In this document: piece by piece, positions 8,425 to 14,674 of the stretch | Numbering within the stretch: the stretch's first letter is position 1 | Layout: every line of letters begins with the position of its first letter | Origin: Deltaproteobacteria bacterium | GTDB taxonomy: Bacteria; Myxococcota_A; UBA9160; SMWR01 | Length of the DNA stretch: 15,391 bases | Reading direction: 5' to 3' | Assembly: GCA_019313605.1 (NCBI GenBank) | Contig: JAFDAW010000027.1 | Coordinates: 1-15,391 of the forward strand | Program-made: the position numbers and the translations under genes | Notes under the pieces: generated by a model | The model's database searches: none | The model's input: only the letters and a program-made list of their open reading frames with translations | Told to the model about the DNA's origin: nothing

Positions 8425-9117
8425 CTAGGGTTGGTTCGCAGATGCGAGAGTGACCGGGCTCTGTTCCGCCACCCATGCGGCGTGCCGCTCGGGCGATTCA
8501 ATGAAGATCTGGGCGGGCATGAGCGCGTGACCGATGCCGCAGATTTCGGCGCACTGGATGTCGTGCGTGCCCGTTCCATTCGCCTCGAACCAGCCCGTGA
8601 TCACACGGCCCGGAACGGCGTCCTGCTTCAGCCGGAATACCGGCACCGAGAAGCTGTGAAGCACGTCGCGCGATTCGAGTTTGAAGTGGTAGACCTTGCC
8701 GACTTCGATGTGGAGTTCGTCGACCGTCTTGATGTCGTCGGCGGTGCCGAGTTCGTGATCCGCACCCGGGTGCACGAAGCTCCACGCCCACTGCTGGCCG
8801 ACGATCCGAACCGTCTCGTAGGGTTCCGGCAACTGCTGCTTGACGTCGTACCACACCTTGATGGCGAAGAATACGATGAAGACGTCGCAGACCAGCACGA
8901 GCATGTGCGGGTAGCTGATCCAGCGCTTATGGCTCTTCTCCTCGCCGGTGATGTACTCGGCGCGTCGTCCGTCCTTCGCGCGGAAGCGAATGATGAAGTA
9001 GAAGAAGACCAGCTCACAGAGGATGAGCCAGAAACCGACGAGGACACCGATCAACAAGATGAGGTTGTCGATGTCATTCGCGTAGGTGGAAAGTGCCACG
9101 ACGTATTGGTCGATCAT
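8425..9117 (-). CDS. coxB: Cytochrome c oxidase subunit II with CuA centre
   Basis: A 230-residue protein that takes electrons from cytochrome c and passes them to heme a. Two N-terminal helices (about 18-42 and 70-89) anchor it, followed by a periplasmic cupredoxin domain. The CuA ligands are complete: H154 (DVLHSF), then C189, E191, C193, H197 and M200 in QCAEICGIGHALM. The aromatic entry patch is VGQQWAWSF (W110). A loop GADHELGTADDI (118-129) is longer than in the mitochondrial protein. At the second helix, the bovine ExxWTxxP motif reads HKRWISYP, so the position of K-pathway entry Glu62 is H63. There is no C-terminal cytochrome c fusion; a separate diheme cytochrome is encoded upstream. 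GGGA lies about 7 nt before the ATG at 9117. Confidence 0.96.
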   Translation of the reverse strand: MIDQYVVALSTYANDIDNLILLIGVLVGFWLILCELVFFYFIIRFRAKDGRRAEYITGEEKSHKRWISYPHMLVLVCDVFIVFFAIKVWYDVKQQLPEPYETVRIVGQQWAWSFVHPGADHELGTADDIKTVDELHIEVGKVYHFKLESRDVLHSFSVPVFRLKQDAVPGRVITGWFEANGTGTHDIQCAEICGIGHALMPAQIFIESPERHAAWVAEQSPVTLASANQP

Positions 9118-9126
9118 CGTTCGTCC

Positions 9127-9231
9127 CTAGAGGATGAAGAGGAAAACAGCTGCGATGAACAGGCCTACGCCAACCATCGTGATGAGGAACGTCTTACCAA
9201 CCAACTCTTCCGCGGTGTATTCCTTACCCAT
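9127..9231 (-). CDS. 34-residue single-helix membrane peptide in the oxidase operon
   Basis: A 35-codon frame from an ATG at 9231 to a TAG at 9127. It starts 17 bp after the cytochrome c stop and ends 9 bp before coxB. The first 13 residues are polar (MGKEYTAEELVGK), followed by one hydrophobic helix (TFLITMVGVGLFIAAVFLFIL) that runs to the C-terminus. GGGA lies about 9 nt upstream of the ATG. Without this gene there would be an unexplained 130 bp gap in a tightly packed operon. Tiny one-helix subunits occur in several heme-copper oxidases (for example the CcoH/CcoQ- and CtaM-like proteins), and this could be such a subunit or an assembly factor. I do not recognise the family. Confidence 0.72.
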   Translation of the reverse strand: MGKEYTAEELVGKTFLITMVGVGLFIAAVFLFIL

Positions 9232-9248
9232 TGCGATATTCCCGACCC

Positions 9249-9905
9249 CTAGTTTCCGAGTGTCATGATGTAGGCGACGACATTCTTGATGTCCTGGTCA
9301 TCCTTCAGTTGCAGCATCATGGGGCGCATCAGCGCTCCGCCCTGATCGCCCGGTCGGGACCCTCGGATGCCGCTCTTGAAGTTCCTGACCTGTCTGAACA
9401 TGTACCAATCGCTCGAACGGTTGAGCGGAGCGGCGCCCATCAGGTCCTTGTTCCCCGCCGCTTCGGGGCCGTGGCAGGTGATGCAGATCGTGGAAAAGAT
9501 CGCCTTGCCGGCTTCGAGGTCGCCGCCGGTCAGTGTGGGCGCTGGATCGACGGGCGGCATGGCGGCGACGTGAGCGGAAACCGCCTCGACGTCCCCCTCG
9601 TGCGTGAGCGTCCGCGCCATGGGCCTCATCCGCATGCCCATGAGGTCGTCGAAGTGGGTTCCGCGGTTTCCGTTGCGAAATTGTTTCAGCTGGGCTTCCA
9701 GGTACCACTGCGGCATGCCCGCGATCGCCGGAGCGCCGATGGCCTGCTCACCCCCTGCATCTTCGCCGTGGCAGACCGCGCAAAGTCGGAATAGATCCGC
9801 ACCACGTTCGTTCTCTTCGGCCCAGGCGCTGCCGCCCGCGACGAAGCAGGCGATCGCGGCCCACGCGAGGATTGCGGCGCAATTTTGATTGGGTGCCATC
9901 GCCAT
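9249..9905 (-). CDS. Diheme class I cytochrome c, likely electron donor to the oxidase
   Basis: A 218-residue periplasmic protein with a signal peptide (hydrophobic stretch about 10-25, predicted cleavage after AWA at 29) and two heme c attachment sites, CAVCH (42-46) and CITCH (141-145). The two halves are alike: each has CxxCHGxxxxG, then a WY motif (QWYLEAQLKQFRNGNRG and DWYMFRQVRNFKSGIRG) and a Met-rich RMRPM/LMRPMM stretch that could supply the axial Met. This two-domain layout is that of cytochrome c4. It is first in the oxidase operon, so it probably carries electrons to CuA. The ATG at 9899 gives better spacing to the AGGG than the ATG at 9905; the two starts differ by two residues. 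Confidence 0.93.
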   Translation of the reverse strand: MAMAPNQNCAAILAWAAIACFVAGGSAWAEENERGADLFRLCAVCHGEDAGGEQAIGAPAIAGMPQWYLEAQLKQFRNGNRGTHFDDLMGMRMRPMARTLTHEGDVEAVSAHVAAMPPVDPAPTLTGGDLEAGKAIFSTICITCHGPEAAGNKDLMGAAPLNRSSDWYMFRQVRNFKSGIRGSRPGDQGGALMRPMMLQLKDDQDIKNVVAYIMTLGN

Positions 9906-10174
9906 CCCTACCTAGTAGCTAGAGGACAAGAGGAATTCCGAGCGGAGTCGGGGCATCTTGGAGAAGCCAGCAAATCTGAGGAAAATTGCCCCTTTCTGCA
10001 GTTCCACGAAGCCCCACCTGTGAGGTGAGAACACCCGCGGTGCCGAGAATTAGCCAATCCCTCACGGATCCTCAAGCCAGAACTGCGGAATCGCGGCTAT
10101 CGAGCAAAGCCCACAGAGACGATCCGCAACGATAAATGGGGCATTATGCCACACTCCACTCTCGAACGGCCCGA
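9906..10174. other. Intergenic region upstream of the oxidase operon (269 bp)
   Basis: It lies between the stop of the lipoprotein gene and the start of the cytochrome c gene, both on the minus strand, so it should hold the oxidase promoter and possibly a terminator. Visible elements are a 5-bp-stem hairpin CACCT-GTG-AGGTG (10015-10027) without a T-run, an 11 bp inverted repeat GGCATTATGCC (10140-10150), and CTAGTAGCTAG (9912-9922) just before the start. No convincing -35/-10 or -24/-12 pair was found by eye. Confidence 0.4.
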
Positions 10175-12316
10175 TCAAGGCTCTCGGACGGGTCGTCCGG
10201 CCCTGAATTGCTCGAGATGGGCCTTCGACTCTTCGATCAGCTTGGGATCGCCCGTGGCTTCTTGCATTGCGAGCGCCCGCTCTCCGGCCCGGACCGCGCT
10301 TTCGAAATCGCCGACCTCCGCATACGCGCAGGCGAGGGTGTCGAGGAAGTCGGGGCGCTCACCCTTCCCTCCCTCGCTGATCTGCCTGGCGATCCGCAGC
10401 GCCTCCTCACCATCTCGATCCTTCTCATCGGGATGGGTTGCGAGCGCGTACGCGTAGTTGTTGAGGATGCCGTCTTCGCGGGGGCACTGATCGATGCCCT
10501 CCTTGAGCAATTGCAGTTGCCGGCCGCGGTCGTTTCGCTGCGCGGCGAGGTAGGCGAGCGTCGCTCTCGGGCTCGCCGTGCACGGATCGATGCTCAGCGA
10601 AGCAGAGAGGAGCCGCTCGGCCTCCGCGGGGTCGCCCCGCCTGAACATGACATGCGCGAGATTGGCGTAGGCGGGAGCCGTCTCGGGCGCGAGCTCGATC
10701 ACCCTCGTCAGGATTTCGAAACGCTCATCGTCTTCATCCAGTTGCTTGAGCACGTGATCCAACTTCATCAAAAGTGGAACGCTGTCGGGGTTTCGCGCGA
10801 TCGCCGCTCGAAACTTCTCTGCGGATTCCTCGTAACGATGAGTCAGCTTGAGACCCGATGCGGCGGAAACCAGATCCATGTCGTGGGTTAGCGCAGCGGG
10901 GTCGACACCCGAAACTTCGAGCAGCTCCATCTCATCACCGAGGGCCTGGGTCGGCGCTGCGGCCATGTATCCCAACGCCTCGAGCTGTGCGGCGGTCGCC
11001 GGATCGATTGCCGAGCGCGCACCGGAAACCTTCTCGGGGGCCTCTTCGACCAGGCGCGACAATTCCGCCCGCAGTCGCTCGACGATTTCGGGGTGGACGC
11101 TCGACAGGTTCTTCAATTCGCCGGGATCAGCCGTCAGATCGAAGAGTTCCGGCTCGACCTTGTGGATGTATTTCCACTGGCCCTTGCGAACGAACCGAAG
11201 CACCGACGTGCCAAAGATGATGTGCGGTTCGATCGATTCGCCGTAGCCCACGAGTTCGAGGTCGAGCGCTTCCCCGCGCATCAGGGGAAGCAGCGAGGTG
11301 CCCTGAATACCCTCGAGCGGGGGCAGGTTCAGCATGTCGAGAATCGTCGGGGCGATATCCACCGTGCGAACCAGGGATTCGATCTTCAGACCCTTCGGCA
11401 CTGTTGCGCCCCAAAACAGCAGTGGCACGCGGATCGTGCCGTCGTAAACGAAGTACATATGGGTCTTTTCGTCGTGCTCGCCCATGGCTTCGCCGTGATC
11501 GGCCACGACCACCACGAGGGTTCGCTCCCGAAGACCCAGGCCTTCGATCTGCGCCAGGACCCGGTTGATCTGCTCGTCGATGTATTGGATTTCGCCGTGG
11601 TAGGCGCTCTCGGAACTCGTCTCGTAAAATCGCCCGGGCGGTGAATAGGGCTGGTGGGCGTCGAAATAGTGAAGCCACAGGAAGAATTTCTCGCTCCGAT
11701 TCTCTTTGATGAACCGAAGTCCGAAATTGGTGATGTCGTCCGCCTCGCGCTCATCGACCTCGACCGATCGCTGCTCCTCGCCGTCTCGTACGACAATCGT
11801 CTTGCGCTGGATGTCCGGGAAATCGAGATCGTGAAAACGATCGAAGCCCTGACCCAGTTGGGTGTGCCCGCCGATGACGGGAGCGGCGATCTCCGCAGAA
11901 GTCTTGTAGCCGTGAGCGCTCAAGGCTTCGGCGAGCGTGGTGTTTTCATCGGAGAGCACGTAGCCGGCATTCGACCGCACACCGTGGACGAACGGGTGCC
12001 TACCGGTAAAAAGTGTCGAGTGCGAGGGCAAGGTACTCGGAGCGGAACTCACGCACTGCTGGAATTGCGTTCCCTCCGCGGCGAGCCGATCGAGATTGGG
12101 GGTGATGCGCCGTCGCTGCCCGTAGCTGCCGAGCGCATCTGCGCGGGTCGTGTCCAAGGTAATCAGCACGACGTTCAGCGCGACGTCATCGGCGGACTCC
12201 GGCGCGCTGGCCGGCGCTTGCGGCGCTTCCGATTCTCGCTGACATCCCGTGAGCGCGGAGCACGCAATACACCAAAGCACGCCCGCGGAAATCGCAATTA
12301 GTCGACCTGCGCCCAT
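10175..12316 (-). CDS. Sulfatase-fold (alkaline phosphatase superfamily) lipoprotein with C-terminal TPRs
   Basis: A 713-residue protein. The ATG at 12316 gives a lipoprotein signal peptide with lipobox ALTGC (Cys25); the frame is open further upstream but without a signal. Residues about 47-450 carry the sulfatase fold: VVLITLDTTRADALGSYG (metal Asp55), STLPSHSTLFTGRHP (94-108), FFLWLHYFDAHQPYSPP, and the second metal site VADHGEAMGEH (D273, H274). At the CxPSR site that matures to formylglycine the sequence is TLPSH, so Thr95 occupies the nucleophile position and His99 the Arg position. A classical sulfatase is therefore unlikely; a phosphodiester or phosphotransfer reaction is possible. 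Residues about 510-700 contain TPR-like repeats (YEESAEKFRAAIARNPDS; APAYANLAHVMFRRGDPAEA; DTLACAYAEVGDFESAVRAG). It starts 62 bp after the ether-lipid synthase gene. The substrate is unknown. Confidence 0.88.
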   Translation of the reverse strand: MGAGRLIAISAGVLWCIACSALTGCQRESEAPQAPASAPESADDVALNVVLITLDTTRADALGSYGQRRRITPNLDRLAAEGTQFQQCVSSAPSTLPSHSTLFTGRHPFVHGVRSNAGYVLSDENTTLAEALSAHGYKTSAEIAAPVIGGHTQLGQGFDRFHDLDFPDIQRKTIVVRDGEEQRSVEVDEREADDITNFGLRFIKENRSEKFFLWLHYFDAHQPYSPPGRFYETSSESAYHGEIQYIDEQINRVLAQIEGLGLRERTLVVVVADHGEAMGEHDEKTHMYFVYDGTIRVPLLFWGATVPKGLKIESLVRTVDIAPTILDMLNLPPLEGIQGTSLLPLMRGEALDLELVGYGESIEPHIIFGTSVLRFVRKGQWKYIHKVEPELFDLTADPGELKNLSSVHPEIVERLRAELSRLVEEAPEKVSGARSAIDPATAAQLEALGYMAAAPTQALGDEMELLEVSGVDPAALTHDMDLVSAASGLKLTHRYEESAEKFRAAIARNPDSVPLLMKLDHVLKQLDEDDERFEILTRVIELAPETAPAYANLAHVMFRRGDPAEAERLLSASLSIDPCTASPRATLAYLAAQRNDRGRQLQLLKEGIDQCPREDGILNNYAYALATHPDEKDRDGEEALRIARQISEGGKGERPDFLDTLACAYAEVGDFESAVRAGERALAMQEATGDPKLIEESKAHLEQFRAGRPVREP

Positions 12317-12371
12317 TGCCCCTACCCTATAGATCCACGCCGCGCGTGCAACGGCTAGATAAATTTCGCAA

Positions 12372-12388
12372 GCCTCTCTCAGCGAGGC
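12372..12388 (-). terminator. Weak hairpin at the end of the ether-lipid synthase gene
   Basis: GCCTC and GAGGC (5 bp stem, 7 nt loop) overlap the TGA stop at 12379-12381. On the minus strand this is followed by TTGCGAAATTTATCT, which is AT-rich but has no uninterrupted T-run. It may only attenuate transcription into the downstream lipoprotein gene. Confidence 0.22.
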
Positions 12389-14175
12389 AGCTTGCCGCCG
12401 TCCACACCGCAATTCGCGGAACCGAAGACATTTTGCGGATCAACCGCTCGCTTGATGTGCCGACTCCACTCCAACATAGGGGCCGACATGATCTCCGGGA
12501 GGAATCCCTCGCGCAGCTTTCCGATGCCGTGATGATGGGATAGCGACCCCCCGCTGCGCAGCACCTCGTCGCGCGCGGCGTGCTCGATCTCTGCAAAAAC
12601 CTCGCTCGGGCGATCGACACCCTTATAGTAATAAGCGAAGTAGAAGTAGATACAAACTCCGGTGTCGTAGAGCTGCGTGACACGGCAACTGATGAACGGC
12701 ACTCCGGGCAAGCCGCGCGCCGCGTGCTCTTCGTGAATTTTACGCTTCACGTTCTCGCAAAGCGACAGCGCCTGGCTCCAGGAGACGGAAGTCTCGAAGG
12801 ATTCCGCGAGCAGATAGTAATCGATCATGAAGTCCCGGATGTAGGCGATCGCGAAGGTCAGCTCGTAGCCGCGCTTTCCGTTTTCGGCGCCCGCCTTGAA
12901 TCCGCCGTGTTTGCGGGCGATCCGAAACAGCGCCGACTCCTGCGCGGCAACTTCCTCCCGGCTGCCTTCGAACAGGAGCGTGCAGGCCACCATCTCGTCG
13001 GGATCCAGCCCTTTGATACGCGTCACATAGAATTTTTCGAGCTTCCCCTTCAATCGCTTCAGGCCGACCGAGGCGGGCTTGAGGGCTCGGCTGAACTGAA
13101 ACTGAAGGTTGTCGGTCAGCCTCACACTCGCTGGTGGAGTGGCCTGCTGCTTCAGCTCGTACAGGAAGGCGAATCCCGCCTCGAAGTTGCGGAAGACGAC
13201 GCTTTGGTAGCGCTGAACCTCGGGAAGCGGAAAGAGTTTTACGGTTGCGTGGGTGATGATTCCCAGGTTCCCCTCGGAACCATAGAGGCAGTGGCGAAGA
13301 TCGACGCCGACCGACTCGCGAGGCGAGACTCCCGATCGCTCCAGAACGCCCGCCGCGGTGACTGCAGAAATATCAAGCACCAGGTCTTCGATGTTTCCGT
13401 AGCGGTTCTTCTTCATCCCACTCGCATGGGTCGCGATCCAACCGCCGAGGGTCGAAAACTCGATGCTGTCGGGTTCGTGGCCCATCGTGAAGCCGTGCTG
13501 CGCGAGGCTGTCGACGACCTCTCGACCGACGGCCCCAGCCTCGATGCACGCCATCCGGTTCTCGGGATCGATCCAGCGAATGCGATTCATCCGAGAGAGG
13601 TCGACGGAGGCGATGACGCGCTCCTCATCTGCGGGGCACATGAGCGCCTGCGTGACGTTGGTGCCTCCGCCGTAGGGGATCAGGCAAGCACCGTGCTGGA
13701 GCGCCGCAGCGACCAACGCCTCGACCTGCTCGACCCCGTTCGGGTAGACGACGAGATCCGGGATCCGCGCTAGCTGCGCGTGGTTGATCGCGTAGATCTC
13801 CTGCTGGGTATGTCCGTGACCGTGCCGCAGCCGGCTTTCCGGGTCGTCGCAGATCGCGTCGTCGGACAGGAACTTCCGCACTTCGCCGAGGAAGTCGGGA
13901 TTCTCGCGGGGTTCCGGAATTGCGGGCGGGTATTGCGAGGGATTGGTTTCGCGCGGATCGAGCGCAACGCCGATCGTTCGACTCACCCAGGGCAGCAGAT
14001 CCGGCAACTCGGTACCGGCCAGGTCGTAGCGACCGCCTTCCAGCTCGACGGCACCATTGGCGCGGACCCTAAAACCGCTATCCGCAAACCCCCAGCCGTC
14101 GAGCCGCTCACCGTCTGCTGGGCACCGCCGCGGCGGTTCGGGGCAGATCCGTCGGCCGTCGTCGCCTTGACTCAT
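12379..14175 (-). CDS. Alkylglycerone-phosphate synthase (alkyl-DHAP synthase), FAD-dependent
   Basis: A 598-residue protein that exchanges the acyl chain of acyl-DHAP for a fatty alcohol to form the ether bond of ether lipids. It matches eukaryotic AGPS along its whole length: LDGWGFADSGF (25-35), the FAD-binding PYGGGTNV (168-175), CPADEERVIASVDLSRMNRI, GHEPDSIEFSTLGGW (232-246), ASGMKKNRYGNIEDLV (251-266), YGSEGNLGIITHATVK, RLTDNLQFQFSRALKP, RGYELTFAIAYIRD, SCRVTQLYDTGVCIYFYFA (496-514) and SLSHHHGIGKLR (545-556). The His triplet and the YFYF tyrosine region correspond to the active site of the mammalian enzyme. No peroxisomal targeting extension is present. The RBS GAGG lies 9 nt before the ATG at 14175; a longer open frame upstream has no similarity and would overlap hspQ. 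It lies 34 bp after hspQ. No acyl-DHAP-forming enzyme is in the window. Confidence 0.94.
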   Translation of the reverse strand: MSQGDDGRRICPEPPRRCPADGERLDGWGFADSGFRVRANGAVELEGGRYDLAGTELPDLLPWVSRTIGVALDPRETNPSQYPPAIPEPRENPDFLGEVRKFLSDDAICDDPESRLRHGHGHTQQEIYAINHAQLARIPDLVVYPNGVEQVEALVAAALQHGACLIPYGGGTNVTQALMCPADEERVIASVDLSRMNRIRWIDPENRMACIEAGAVGREVVDSLAQHGFTMGHEPDSIEFSTLGGWIATHASGMKKNRYGNIEDLVLDISAVTAAGVLERSGVSPRESVGVDLRHCLYGSEGNLGIITHATVKLFPLPEVQRYQSVVFRNFEAGFAFLYELKQQATPPASVRLTDNLQFQFSRALKPASVGLKRLKGKLEKFYVTRIKGLDPDEMVACTLLFEGSREEVAAQESALFRIARKHGGFKAGAENGKRGYELTFAIAYIRDFMIDYYLLAESFETSVSWSQALSLCENVKRKIHEEHAARGLPGVPFISCRVTQLYDTGVCIYFYFAYYYKGVDRPSEVFAEIEHAARDEVLRSGGSLSHHHGIGKLREGFLPEIMSAPMLEWSRHIKRAVDPQNVFGSANCGVDGGKLPR

Positions 14176-14209
14176 CGCGTGGGTCCTCGAGAGCGACTCG
14201 CGGCGGTTC

Positions 14210-14536
14210 TCAGTTCGCGGTATGGCTCCGCGGCACGTATCGCCCGTCGTGCGATTCGAAGTACTCGTCCAACAGTGGGTGGCGACACGGCAATCCGGAT
14301 TCATCAGTGAGCAGATTCTGCTCCGAAACGTAGGCTTCGTAGGTCGTCTCTTCGTTCTCAGCCAGCAGATGGTAGTAGGGCTGGTCCTTTAGGGGTCGAA
14401 CCTCCTCGGGAATCGAGAGCCACCATTCTTCGGAGTTCGCGAACTCGGGATCGACGTCGAAGACCACTCCCCGGAACGGGTAGAGCCGGTGACGAACGAC
14501 GTTGCCAATGGAAAATTTCGCGTTTCGATCTTGCAC
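14210..14536 (-). CDS. hspQ: HspQ / YccV-like family protein
   Basis: A 108-residue soluble protein. Family motifs cover nearly all of it: KFSIGNVVRHRLYPFRGVVF (7-26), DVDPEFANSEEWWLSIPEE (27-45), RPLKDQPYYHLLAENEE (47-63), YEAYVSEQNLL (66-76) and SGLPCRHPLLDEYF (80-93). In enterobacteria HspQ is a heat-shock protein that modulates the Lon protease, and YccV was also described as a binder of hemimethylated DNA. The GTG at 14536 is chosen because GGAGG lies 4 nt upstream and similarity begins immediately after it; the upstream ATG (14578) would add 14 residues unlike the family. It is 34 bp from the ether-lipid synthase start, so the two are probably co-transcribed. Confidence 0.9.
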   Translation of the reverse strand: MQDRNAKFSIGNVVRHRLYPFRGVVFDVDPEFANSEEWWLSIPEEVRPLKDQPYYHLLAENEETTYEAYVSEQNLLTDESGLPCRHPLLDEYFESHDGRYVPRSHTAN

Positions 14537-14540
14537 GATT

Positions 14541-14547
14541 CCTCCCC
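14541..14547 (-). promoter_or_regulatory. Strong ribosome binding site of hspQ
   Basis: GGGGAGG on the minus strand, 4 nt before the GTG at 14536. It supports the GTG start over the ATG at 14578, which has no comparable site. Confidence 0.6.
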
Positions 14548-14596
14548 TCTCCCAAGGTGTAAAGATAGGGCATCTCGACATCGACGCCGTAGGTTG

Positions 14597-14659
14597 GACG
14601 TGCGACAAGCGAGATTAGACGTGCGGCGAGCGACGTTAGACGTGCGGCGGGCGAGAATC
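14597..14659. repeat. Three tandem 21-bp units made of heptamers
   Basis: Three adjacent imperfect 21-bp units start at 14597, 14618 and 14639, each beginning GACGTGC. Each splits into three heptamers: gacgtgc-gacaagc-gagatta, gacgtgc-ggcgagc-gacgtta, gacgtgc-ggcgggc-gagaatc. They lie in the 138 bp between the radical SAM gene and hspQ, upstream of the hspQ start. No coding potential is needed to explain them. Confidence 0.75.
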
Positions 14660-14671
14660 GTTCGCGCGAAC
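14660..14671. repeat. 12-bp perfect palindrome GTTCGCGCGAAC
   Basis: A perfect 12-bp inverted repeat with no loop. It begins 3 bp past the stop of the radical SAM gene and abuts the heptamer array. It could be a dimeric regulator site for hspQ or part of a transcription end, but it has no T-run. Confidence 0.5.
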
Positions 14672-14674
14672 CCT

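Noticed and set aside
9965..9995. A sigma-54 type GG-N10-GC promoter upstream of the cytochrome c gene
   Set aside because: The best candidate on the minus strand has GG and GC separated by 12 nt instead of 10, and the flanking bases do not fit.
10015..10027. CACCT-GTG-AGGTG hairpin as a rho-independent terminator
   Set aside because: The stem is only 5 bp and no T-run follows on either strand.
12580..13773. A 397-codon plus-strand frame antisense to the ether-lipid synthase
   Set aside because: No recognisable motif, and it lies fully within a gene with end-to-end similarity to AGPS on the other strand.
14597..14659. Tandem 21-bp repeats as a CRISPR array
   Set aside because: The units are directly adjacent with no unique spacers, are only three in number, and no cas genes are nearby.
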